DNA of 64,000 nt from the NCBI GenBank assembly GCA_963803545.1, contig CAWDMX010000004.1, positions 930,001-994,000 on the forward strand. Direction: 5' to 3'. The first letter of the stretch is position 1; each line of letters starts with the position of its first letter. Below, one piece after another: positions 1 to 7,101 of this stretch. Source of the DNA: Legionella_C sp963803545. Lineage in GTDB: Bacteria > Pseudomonadota > Gammaproteobacteria > Legionellales > Legionellaceae. Position numbers and translations under genes: made by a program. A model generated the notes under the pieces. The model saw nothing but the letters and a program-made list of their open reading frames with translations. It was not told the origin of the DNA and searched no databases.

Positions 1-2064
1 GGTAACCATTTCAATACGACGCACCCCACTCGCAATACCGTATTCGGCTACAATCTTGAACAAACCTAAATCGCCCGTGCGGCAAGCATGGGTACCGCCG
101 CACAGCTCTTTAGAAAGCTCGCCCATAGTAAGCACCCGAACGGTCTCACAATATTTTTCGCCAAATAAAGCCATTGCCCCATCATTTTTAGCGTCGTCTA
201 AGGACATTTCTTGTGTTTGCACGACGACGTTTGCACGGATGTAATCGTTAACCTGTTGTTCAATGGTGGCCAACTGCGCCGGAGTTACGGCCTCAAAATG
301 TGAAAAATCAAAGCGCGCCCTACTTGCGTCGACTAAGGACCCTTTCTGTTGCACGTGCGCGCCTAGCTGTATCTTCAATACCGCATGCAATAAATGCGTT
401 GCGGTATGATTAAGACGAATCGCTGAGCGTCGTTCGCTGTCTATTTCGGCAATCACCTCGGATTGATTGGCGAGGCTTCCGGATAGCATTTTACCCAAAT
501 GAAAAACAGCCTCTTTATTGCGTTGAGTATCCGTAACTTGAAATTTATTATCCGCAAAATAAATAAATCCTAAATCACCAACCTGGCCACCGCTTTCGGC
601 ATAAAAAGGCGTATTATCGAGAATTATTACGCCTTTTTGACCCTTTGTTAGTTGCTCAACTTGCTTCCCATTATGCACCAACCCTATTATCGTACTCGGC
701 ATAGACGCTGTATTATAACCATGAAAAACCGTACGTTCAGAACTTACCAGTTGCTGCGTGTAATCGGTCTCAAACGCATTGCCTAGTTGGGATTGCTGTC
801 GCTGCTGTTGCATGCACAATTCGAAACCCACGGTATCAACCTCAAGTCCTTGTTCTCGAGCAATGTCCTCGGTCAAGTCTAGGGGAAAGCCGTAGGTGTC
901 GTACAATTTAAAAGCCACATCGCCGGCAATTTTTGTCGTCGTAAGGTCTTCTATCTTCGATTTAAGCAGCAATAATCCCTGCTCAAGAGTGCGCGCGAAC
1001 TGCGTCTCTTCTTGTTCTAATAACTTTTCAATAAGCGTTTGATTGGTTTTTAGCTCGGGGTAGGCCGTACCCATTACCGCAATTAAAGGTGAAACCAAAC
1101 GAGAGTAGAAATGATCTTTTATGCCCAGCTTATTACCATGACGAATCGCGCGCCGGGTTATTCTACGCAACACATAACCTCGGCCTTCGTTACTGGGAAC
1201 AACTCCATCGGCTATCAAAAATGCGCAAGAGCGAATATGGTCTGCAATCACATTTAACGAAGGATTATCGATAGCCGCCTGTGGTACGTACTGATGTATA
1301 GCCTGAATCAGCTGCTTAAAACTATCAATTTGATAATTATTATGCACGCCTTGCACGACCGCAGTAATGCGCTCAAGACCCATCCCGGTGTCAACCGACG
1401 GTTTGGGCAAGGGATGAAGCTGTCCGCTTTTATCACGGTTGAATTGCATAAAAACTAAATTCCATATTTCTATATAGCGGTCACCGTCGGCGTCTGGGCT
1501 TCCGGGAGGGCCTCCTGGAATATCGGCACCGTGATCGTAGAATATTTCCGTGCATGGGCCACAAGGTCCAGTATCCCCCATTGACCAAAAATTATCTTTT
1601 TCGCCACAGCGTGAAAACCGTTGTGGCGAAATATTCATGTCTTTTAGCCAAATATCCGCGGTTTCTTCATCTCTTTCATAAACCGTAACCCACAATTTTT
1701 CTTCAGGCAGTTTCAAAACCTTCGTTAAAAATTCCCAAGCATAACCTATCGCTTCTTGTTTGAAATAGTCCCCAAAACTAAAATTACCCAACATCTCAAA
1801 AAAGGTATGATGCCGTGCCGTATAACCCACATTGTCTAAATCGTTGTGCTTCCCGCCGGCGCGAACACAGCGCTGCACACTAACAGCACGCGTGTAGGGT
1901 CGCGACTCTAGTCCTAGAAAATACTCTTTAAACTGCACCATTCCCGCATTTGTAAATAATAAACTGGGGTCGTTGTGCGGCACTAAAGAGCTGGAAGCGA
2001 CTTGCTGATGATTTTTTTCGATAAAAAAATTGTAAAATTTTTGTCTAATTTCGGCACTGTTCAT
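1..2064 (-). CDS. alaS: Alanyl-tRNA synthetase, 3' end cut by window edge
   Basis: Charges tRNA-Ala with alanine in the cytoplasm and edits mischarged Ser/Gly. The reading frame is open to base 1, so about 688 codons of a normally ~870-residue enzyme are present. The class II catalytic core starts with NSAEIRQKFYNFF and PHNDPSLLFTNAGM. The editing domain shows HTATHLLH (the HxxxH metal site, near 390-410), and further on comes CGGTHACRTGDLGLF (near 63-105). The ATG at 2064 is preferred because GGAAA lies upstream of it; an in-frame ATG at 2076 would add MEKL. It follows recX and recA on the same strand, the classic gammaproteobacterial order. The oligomerisation C-terminus lies outside the window. 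Confidence 0.97.
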   Translation of the reverse strand, partial: MNSAEIRQKFYNFFIEKNHQQVASSSLVPHNDPSLLFTNAGMVQFKEYFLGLESRPYTRAVSVQRCVRAGGKHNDLDNVGYTARHHTFFEMLGNFSFGDYFKQEAIGYAWEFLTKVLKLPEEKLWVTVYERDEETADIWLKDMNISPQRFSRCGEKDNFWSMGDTGPCGPCTEIFYDHGADIPGGPPGSPDADGDRYIEIWNLVFMQFNRDKSGQLHPLPKPSVDTGMGLERITAVVQGVHNNYQIDSFKQLIQAIHQYVPQAAIDNPSLNVIADHIRSCAFLIADGVVPSNEGRGYVLRRITRRAIRHGNKLGIKDHFYSRLVSPLIAVMGTAYPELKTNQTLIEKLLEQEETQFARTLEQGLLLLKSKIEDLTTTKIAGDVAFKLYDTYGFPLDLTEDIAREQGLEVDTVGFELCMQQQRQQSQLGNAFETDYTQQLVSSERTVFHGYNTASMPSTIIGLVHNGKQVEQLTKGQKGVIILDNTPFYAESGGQVGDLGFIYFADNKFQVTDTQRNKEAVFHLGKMLSGSLANQSEVIAEIDSERRSAIRLNHTATHLLHAVLKIQLGAHVQQKGSLVDASRARFDFSHFEAVTPAQLATIEQQVNDYIRANVVVQTQEMSLDDAKNDGAMALFGEKYCETVRVLTMGELSKELCGGTHACRTGDLGLFKIVAEYGIASGVRRIEMVT

Positions 2065-2134
2065 CAATTTTTCCATTTATTAAGGTGGGTAATCTTAGCC
2101 CGCGGTGTTACCGCTAACTCTATAAAAGCCAAAC

Positions 2135-2575
2135 TTATTCAGCGATTTGTTTTACTAAATTATTGATTAGCGCTGTAGGGAAACCACGGTAATGCATAAA
2201 ACGGCGTTGTTTATTTGATTCAACAGGCGATTTAGCAGACAGCGTTTTAAACTTTTTTTTCCAAACATCTAAGGCGTGTTGCGCCCATTGGTCTTCGTGT
2301 TCCATTAGGATGCTCGACGCTAGCGATAGTTCAATCCCTTTCATCTTTAATTCATGATGAATACGTATAGGTCCGTAGCCCTGACGCATACGCGTTCGGC
2401 ACAGCATTTCTGCAAACCGTTGGTCGCTTTGCAGATGTAAGCGTTGGCATTGTTCAATAGCTTGCACACTTTCTTGCAAGCTAAACCCTTTATTTTGTAA
2501 TTTGGTTCGTAACTCATATCCGCTTTGCTCACGTTGCGTGAGTAGACGGCATGCTTCGTTAAAACTACTACTCAT
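2135..2575 (-). CDS. recX: Regulatory protein RecX
   Basis: RecX binds RecA filaments and limits recombinase activity. The product is 146 residues, close to the usual ~150-165. It is built of helical repeats typical of the family, with the tell-tale segment RQGYGPIRIHHELKMKGI near residues 64-81. Its start overlaps the end of recA by 8 nt, so the two are co-transcribed and probably translationally coupled. alaS follows about 70 nt downstream. Identification rests on the motif plus synteny and is secure. Confidence 0.93.
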   Translation of the reverse strand: MSSSFNEACRLLTQREQSGYELRTKLQNKGFSLQESVQAIEQCQRLHLQSDQRFAEMLCRTRMRQGYGPIRIHHELKMKGIELSLASSILMEHEDQWAQHALDVWKKKFKTLSAKSPVESNKQRRFMHYRGFPTALINNLVKQIAE

Positions 2576-3608
2576 CTATTGTTTCAAGCCGTTCGCTTTC
2601 AACAGGCGTGGGTACGGATTTTACTAATAATTGCTGACGAATCTGTTTTTCAAGTGTTGCGGCTATTGTAGGATTTTCTTTTAAGAAGACACGGACGTTA
2701 TCTTTGCCTTGGCCAATTTTTTCTTTGTTTAAACTGTACCACGCACCTGCTTTTTCAATTAAACCTAGCTGGGTTGCTAAATTGATAATTTCACTCTCGC
2801 GCGAAATACCTTCGTTGTATAGAATATCAAACTCTGTGGTTTTGAAAGGAGGAGCCACTTTATTCTTAACAACTTTAACGCGCGTTTCACTGCCTAATAT
2901 TTCATCCCCTTTTTTTATGGCACCGATACGGCGAATATCCAAGCGTACGGAGGCATAAAATTTTAAAGCATTACCGCCTGTAGTCGTTTCAGGATTACCA
3001 AACATAACTCCAATTTTCATACGAATTTGGTTGATGAAAATAACCAACGTATTTGAACGCTTTATATTGGCCGTAAGTTTGCGTAGAGCTTGTGACATCA
3101 ATCGTGCTTGCAGCCCCACATGGTGGTCACCCATCTCGCCTTCAATTTCAGCCTTAGGAGTAAGTGCTGCAACCGAATCGACAACCACTACATCAACCGC
3201 CCCCGAGCGTACGAGCATATCGGTTATTTCTAAAGCTTGTTCACCGGTATCGGGTTGCGAAACCAATAAATTGTCAACATTAACACCTAGTTTTTCGGCG
3301 TAGCTTGGGTCAAGCGCGTGCTCGGCATCCACGAAAGCCGCCGTCCCGCCTAATTTTTGTGCTTCAGCAATAACTTGTAAGGTGAGTGTTGTTTTACCAG
3401 AGGACTCAGGACCATAAATTTCGACTACGCGTCCTTTTGGTAATCCACCAATTCCAAGAGCAATATCCAAGCCTAAAGAACCGGTTGAAATGGCTTCAAT
3501 ATCTCTGGAGACCGTGCTATCACCTAGACGCATTACGGAGCCCTTTCCAAACTGCTTTTCAATTTGACTTAAGGCTGCACTTAACGCTTTTTGTTTGTTG
3601 TCATCCAT
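2568..3608 (-). CDS. recA: Recombinase RecA
   Basis: DNA-dependent ATPase for strand exchange and recombinational repair. The 346-residue length is normal. It has Walker A GPESSGKTT near residue 66, FVDAEHALDP, the VVVVDSVAALTPKAEIEG Walker B region, and the L2-side block FINQIRMKIGVMFGNPETTTGG. The C-terminus is acidic (SERLETIDE), as usual. It lies 40 nt downstream of pncC and overlaps recX. I see no LexA-type CTGT-N8-ACAG operator between pncC and recA or upstream of pncC, so SOS control by a LexA of that type is not apparent; transcription may come from a promoter inside or before pncC. Confidence 0.98.
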   Translation of the reverse strand: MDDNKQKALSAALSQIEKQFGKGSVMRLGDSTVSRDIEAISTGSLGLDIALGIGGLPKGRVVEIYGPESSGKTTLTLQVIAEAQKLGGTAAFVDAEHALDPSYAEKLGVNVDNLLVSQPDTGEQALEITDMLVRSGAVDVVVVDSVAALTPKAEIEGEMGDHHVGLQARLMSQALRKLTANIKRSNTLVIFINQIRMKIGVMFGNPETTTGGNALKFYASVRLDIRRIGAIKKGDEILGSETRVKVVKNKVAPPFKTTEFDILYNEGISRESEIINLATQLGLIEKAGAWYSLNKEKIGQGKDNVRVFLKENPTIAATLEKQIRQQLLVKSVPTPVESERLETIDE

Positions 3609-3648
3609 TTATAATCACCCATGCAAAAGGCGAATTATTACACAGATA

Positions 3649-4140
3649 CTAGCCCGCAGCAAGCCAGGAAAACATAGTTTGTAAGGCGTGTAAGGTTGCT
3701 TGGTTACGGATAACAGTGCGATTGTTTGATAGGAAAAACTGGCTCTCAACCAAGCTTAGATTATCTCCTGTTACGTAGGCAAAACACACGGTTCCAATCG
3801 GTTTTTCAATGCTTCCACCAGTCGGGCCGGCGATACCGGTTACGGCCAAGGCGGCTGATGCAGCACTTGCGTGCAGCGCGCCTTTAGCCATTGCCAAGGC
3901 AACTTGCGTGCTCACGGCGCCATAACGCTCAATAAGCGCATTGTTTACACCCAACATTTGTTGTTTTGACGCGTTGCTGTAGGTTACAAAACCGCGGTCA
4001 AACCATGCGGAACTTCCGGCTAGAGATGTTAGTTGGCTCGCAATTAACCCACCCGTACACGACTCCGCAGTAGCGAGTATTATTTGATTAGAGGAAAGGT
4101 AATGGCAAAAGGTTTTCAGAGCGTAAGGCAGAAGATCCAT
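3649..4140 (-). CDS. pncC: Nicotinamide-nucleotide amidohydrolase PncC (CinA C-terminal domain)
   Basis: Deamidates nicotinamide mononucleotide to nicotinate mononucleotide, recycling NMN released by NAD-dependent DNA ligase. The 163-residue stand-alone domain has the hallmark AESCTGGLIASQL near residue 25 and GIAGPTGGSIEKPIGTVCFAY near residue 103. It sits directly upstream of recA, as in many gammaproteobacteria. A second gene at 17232 carries the CinA N-terminal domain followed by a degenerate copy of this domain, so the intact catalytic copy in the window is this one. Confidence 0.93.
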   Translation of the reverse strand: MDLLPYALKTFCHYLSSNQIILATAESCTGGLIASQLTSLAGSSAWFDRGFVTYSNASKQQMLGVNNALIERYGAVSTQVALAMAKGALHASAASAALAVTGIAGPTGGSIEKPIGTVCFAYVTGDNLSLVESQFFLSNNRTVIRNQATLHALQTMFSWLAAG

Positions 4141-4176
4141 AGCTTCCCCTAAAATAATACGATGGGTAGATAAATT

Positions 4177-4208
4177 ATTCTTCGCAGTCTACCTGTGCTG
4201 CGAAGAAT
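4177..4208 (-). terminator. Hairpin, probable terminator of the lipoprotein gene
   Basis: A perfect 11-bp stem (ATTCTTCGCAG with its complement) and a 10-nt loop lie between the lipoprotein gene and pncC. On the minus strand the stem is followed only by AATTTATC, so there is no strong U-tract; termination is an inference. Confidence 0.45.
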
Positions 4209-4231
4209 AGGCAGCAAAAACTGTTTTTAAT

Positions 4232-4573
4232 TTAAGCCGCGTTGGTATTGTGCAAATCAGCTTTTGCTAACTCTTGATTAGCTGAGGCTGCAGCTACTGC
4301 AGGAATGCTGTCATTTTTTGCAGATTCTTGATTATCATCGCTTGCGGCGGACGCATCGGGGTTCGCTTCAGTAGCATCAGCCGGTTTAACAGGCTCTACG
4401 GATTCAGGGGCAATAGGGGTAGCCGTAGTTGCTGATTCAACGGTTGCCTCTGGCGCTTGCTCCACTTGCTCTGCGGCATTAGCTTCTACTTTTTTTTCAG
4501 CATTGTCGCCGCAAGCGGTTAGCAGTAATGCAACACAAGCACTCAATAACGCTAATGATAAACGTTTAAACAT
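4232..4573 (-). CDS. Small Ala/Glu/Pro-rich lipoprotein of unknown function
   Basis: A 113-residue predicted lipoprotein. Positively charged start MFKRLS, a hydrophobic segment and the lipobox LTAC with Cys21 mark a signal peptidase II substrate. The mature part is low-complexity and disordered, rich in A, E, P, S and D, and ends KADLHNTNAA. No domain is recognised. A hairpin terminator-like structure follows it before pncC, and IS4-family DNA lies upstream. The first mature residue after the Cys is Gly, followed by Asp, so the inner- or outer-membrane destination is undecided. It could be an envelope spacer or surface lipoprotein. Confidence 0.8.
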   Translation of the reverse strand: MFKRLSLALLSACVALLLTACGDNAEKKVEANAAEQVEQAPEATVESATTATPIAPESVEPVKPADATEANPDASAASDDNQESAKNDSIPAVAAASANQELAKADLHNTNAA

Positions 4574-4871
4574 GGGTTTTCTCCGAAATAATGAATAATG
4601 CGCTAGACCAAACGAGTATAGCTTTCAAGTCTTTATCAATGTTAATTAGGTAAAAACTTGGCCTCAATTTTGAGGAACCGAAGTTTAGCATATAAAATAT
4701 TTTTTGACGACTTGATTTTTAAAAGCGCCACCTCCCAACTAAGAGTGATCCGTTCGATAAGCATTGAGATAATTTGTTGCTGCAAAAAAAAAGCGCATGC
4801 GCTTCATAAGTTATTGAAAAAATTGAACAACCACGGATTTATTCCTGATGACCACCGCTTTTTTTTTACGC

Positions 4872-4903
4872 TTAACACCGTTAAACCGGTTTAACGGTGT
4901 TAA
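4872..4903. repeat. Perfect 32-bp palindrome
   Basis: Both 16-nt halves (TTAACACCGTTAAACC and its reverse complement) match fully with no loop. An 8-T run (4860-4867) precedes it on the plus strand, the wrong side for a plus-strand terminator; on the minus strand the A-run follows the stem, so neither direction is a canonical terminator. It lies about 50 bp left of the IS4-family element. It may be a protein-binding site or a cruciform. Confidence 0.55.
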
Positions 4904-4953
4904 CTAGGACCTACCTTAAAACGTTTCAAAAGCGCTCTCTATTTTTTTTAATT

Positions 4954-6103
4954 ACTCATGTTACGCACCACTACTTGCAGTTTGAATAAAAAGCATTAAA
5001 ATTCTGCCCATAATTTAGGGAGGGAATAAAATGGATATGCTTGATATTTATAGTGATTATTTGATTTTCCAAAACAAATATGCGACAGCTACAGGGTTAT
5101 CTGATTTGGTTGATGGAGCATTTGCTCATGACAAGGTCACACGATTTCTTCGCTTGAAAGATTATGATTCAAAATCACTGTGGGGTTATGTAAAAAAGCC
5201 GGTGAGAACTCAAGAGACATCGTGCGGTGTATTGATACTTGATGATTCCATTGAAGAGAAGCCATACACGGATGAGAATGAAATTAATTGCTGGCATTAC
5301 TCCCACGCTAAAGGAACGGTTCTCAAAGGGATAAACATCCTGTCGTGCATGATTCGCTATGATGATTTCAGTGTACCAATAGGGTATGAGGTTATCAAAA
5401 AAGATATTACTTATTGTGATATAAAAACCCGGAAAACCAGAAGAAAGTCATCAATGACCAAAAACCAATTATTCCAACAGCTGATTACTCAGGCCATTAC
5501 CAACAAAGTGATGTTTGATTATGTATTAGCGGATAATTGGTTTGGCTCGAAGGCCAATATGGTTCACATCCATAAAGACCTTCACAAATCGTTTATCATT
5601 GGGGTTAAGTCTAATCGTACATTAGCTTTATCTGAAAACGATGCCAAAAACGGACGGTATCTACAAGTAAAAACAATAGAGCTTGAAGAGAATGTAGCCC
5701 ACACAGTCTGGCTTAAAGGCCTAGACTTCCCAGTGAGGCTCCTGAAAAAAGTATTCAAAAACGAAAACGGTTCAACAGGAATTCTCTATCTTGTTTCTAA
5801 TGACATACACAGTAGTGCCGAACGTCTTTATGAAGTGTACCAGAAACGGTGGCGGATTGAAGAGTATCACAAATCAATAAAACAAAATGCAAGCCTTACA
5901 AAATCACCTACGCGCACCGTCAAAACTCAGTGCAATCATATTTATGCCTCTATAATTGCTTATTGCAAGCTGGAAATGTTGAAGATAAAAACTCAATTAA
6001 ATCACTTTGCCATTAAGTATAAATTAATCGTAAGAGCGAACCAGATTGCATGGCAGGAGCTTAAAAATATGACCAGCTAATTTTCAGTGTGCGTAACATG
6101 AGT
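4954..6103 (+). mobile_element. Complete IS4-family insertion sequence with 5-bp target duplication
   Basis: The element is 1150 bp. The terminal inverted repeats match perfectly over 15 bp (ACTCATGTTACGCAC at 4954-4968; its complement at 6089-6103). The flanking sequence TAATT is duplicated on both sides (4949-4953 and 6104-6108). It holds one uninterrupted transposase gene. Intact ends, target duplication and open gene point to a recent insertion between the pncC-side lipoprotein and the membrane-protein/mutS region. Confidence 0.88.
5031..6080 (+). CDS. IS4-family DDE transposase
   Basis: A 349-residue cut-and-paste transposase. First Asp region GVLILDDSIEEKPY near residue 67, second Asp in YVLADNWFGS near residue 164, and the IS4 signature Y-x2-R-x3-E-x6-K in YQKRWRIEEYHKSIK near residue 276. 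The SD AGGGAGGG lies just before the ATG. It fills nearly all of the element bounded by the repeats at 4954 and 6103. No frameshift or internal stop is seen, so the enzyme is potentially active. Confidence 0.92.
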   Translation: MDMLDIYSDYLIFQNKYATATGLSDLVDGAFAHDKVTRFLRLKDYDSKSLWGYVKKPVRTQETSCGVLILDDSIEEKPYTDENEINCWHYSHAKGTVLKGINILSCMIRYDDFSVPIGYEVIKKDITYCDIKTRKTRRKSSMTKNQLFQQLITQAITNKVMFDYVLADNWFGSKANMVHIHKDLHKSFIIGVKSNRTLALSENDAKNGRYLQVKTIELEENVAHTVWLKGLDFPVRLLKKVFKNENGSTGILYLVSNDIHSSAERLYEVYQKRWRIEEYHKSIKQNASLTKSPTRTVKTQCNHIYASIIAYCKLEMLKIKTQLNHFAIKYKLIVRANQIAWQELKNMTS

Positions 6104-6177
6104 TAATTAGTAAAAAAAAATAGCAAAATAGCTTGGTGTGTAATAATATGCGCTTTTTTTCGCAAGCGGAGTCGTCA

Positions 6178-6849
6178 ATGCCTAAAATGGTGCAAGCCCC
6201 AACTTTTTTTTCAACATCAGATATTGAATCAAACAATGGTACTAACGGTGATAATTTTATGAAACTTGCTGCCGGGTCCCTTATTATCGGCTCGGTGGCG
6301 GTAGGCTTGTTAACTTTTGGAGTGATGACGTCTCCAGTAATTTTAAGTAGTTTAGCTTTAACAACGACTCTGGCTATCGTGTTGAAAGCCACAACGCTGC
6401 TTGCGACTCTTGCTGGAGCGAGCAGTTTTTCGTGTCTAATGATTTTTTCGCTGACAGCGCGTAATCCGCATAACCAAGAAAAGAAGGACGCTTGTATTAC
6501 TTCGCACGACGCAGATGATAATTACCAGCTGGCCTTGCTTGGCGTCAGCCTCTTTTTAGGTACGGTGGCATTTACGGTCCTTACTTTCGGATTAATGCCT
6601 CTAGCTATAACCTTAGCCGCTGCACCGGTTGCGCCAATACTGTTGTTTAGCGCATACATCGCTTTATTGGGTCTGTCCTTAACAATTGTTAGTCTCTGTA
6701 AAAAATACAACCTTGGTAGTTATGATGACAGCATTGATGACGGTATTTTTCTTAACAACCCCGAAGACATGCTTTGTAAGCCTAATGAGGAAGGGCTCGA
6801 CCAATTCAGTAGCAACTGTCCTTTCCTTCTTTCAACACCCTGCTCGTAG
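6178..6849 (+). CDS. Membrane protein with a duplicated hydrophobic hairpin, unknown function
   Basis: About 223 residues from the ATG at 6178, chosen because GGAG lies 6 nt upstream; in-frame starts at 6133 and 6148 exist but lack an SD. Two long hydrophobic blocks are separated by a ~35-residue hydrophilic loop (SLTARNPHNQEKKD...). They look like copies of each other: SLIIGSVAVGLLTFGVM in the first and SLFLGTVAFTVLTFGLM in the second. The C-terminus is hydrophilic and acidic (DDSIDDGIF). No family is recognised. Such paired hairpins are seen in secreted effectors that insert in host membranes, but this is only a possibility. Confidence 0.65.
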   Translation: MPKMVQAPTFFSTSDIESNNGTNGDNFMKLAAGSLIIGSVAVGLLTFGVMTSPVILSSLALTTTLAIVLKATTLLATLAGASSFSCLMIFSLTARNPHNQEKKDACITSHDADDNYQLALLGVSLFLGTVAFTVLTFGLMPLAITLAAAPVAPILLFSAYIALLGLSLTIVSLCKKYNLGSYDDSIDDGIFLNNPEDMLCKPNEEGLDQFSSNCPFLLSTPCS

Positions 6850-6965
6850 GATGTTAGAAGGTCTCGTACGATGGCGTGGGTATTTTAACCTTTTGGTTTG
6901 AACGATTTACGTTATTATTTGCTACAAAAAAAACCACTTTAACCATTTCCCACAAGCGCATGCCG

Positions 6966-7006
6966 CGCAACGTTTGTGGGTGGATGCGTTGCAAGTCTTT
7001 TTTTTT
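6966..7006 (+). terminator. Possible rho-independent terminator
   Basis: The stem GCAACG (6967-6972) pairs with CGTTGC (6987-6992) and is followed after a few bases by a run of 9 T. It lies between the membrane-protein gene and mutS. The remainder of 6850-7101 shows no convincing gene. Confidence 0.4.
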
Positions 7007-7101
7007 AGGTCACGCTTGGCGTCGTTAGTTTTCAAATAGTCTACTGACTTAACGCTTTTTTCTTGGTAGTATGAACACAAATTTTTTGCGTGTACCCTAC
7101 C

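Noticed and set aside
4658..4894. 78-residue ORF upstream of the IS4-family element
   Set aside because: Begins with a non-ATG codon, low-complexity Lys/Ile/Ser composition, no SD, and runs through the poly-T and palindrome; likely chance.
6084..6392. 102-residue minus-strand ORF
   Set aside because: Shadow of the membrane-protein gene on the plus strand, and it covers the IS end and target duplication.
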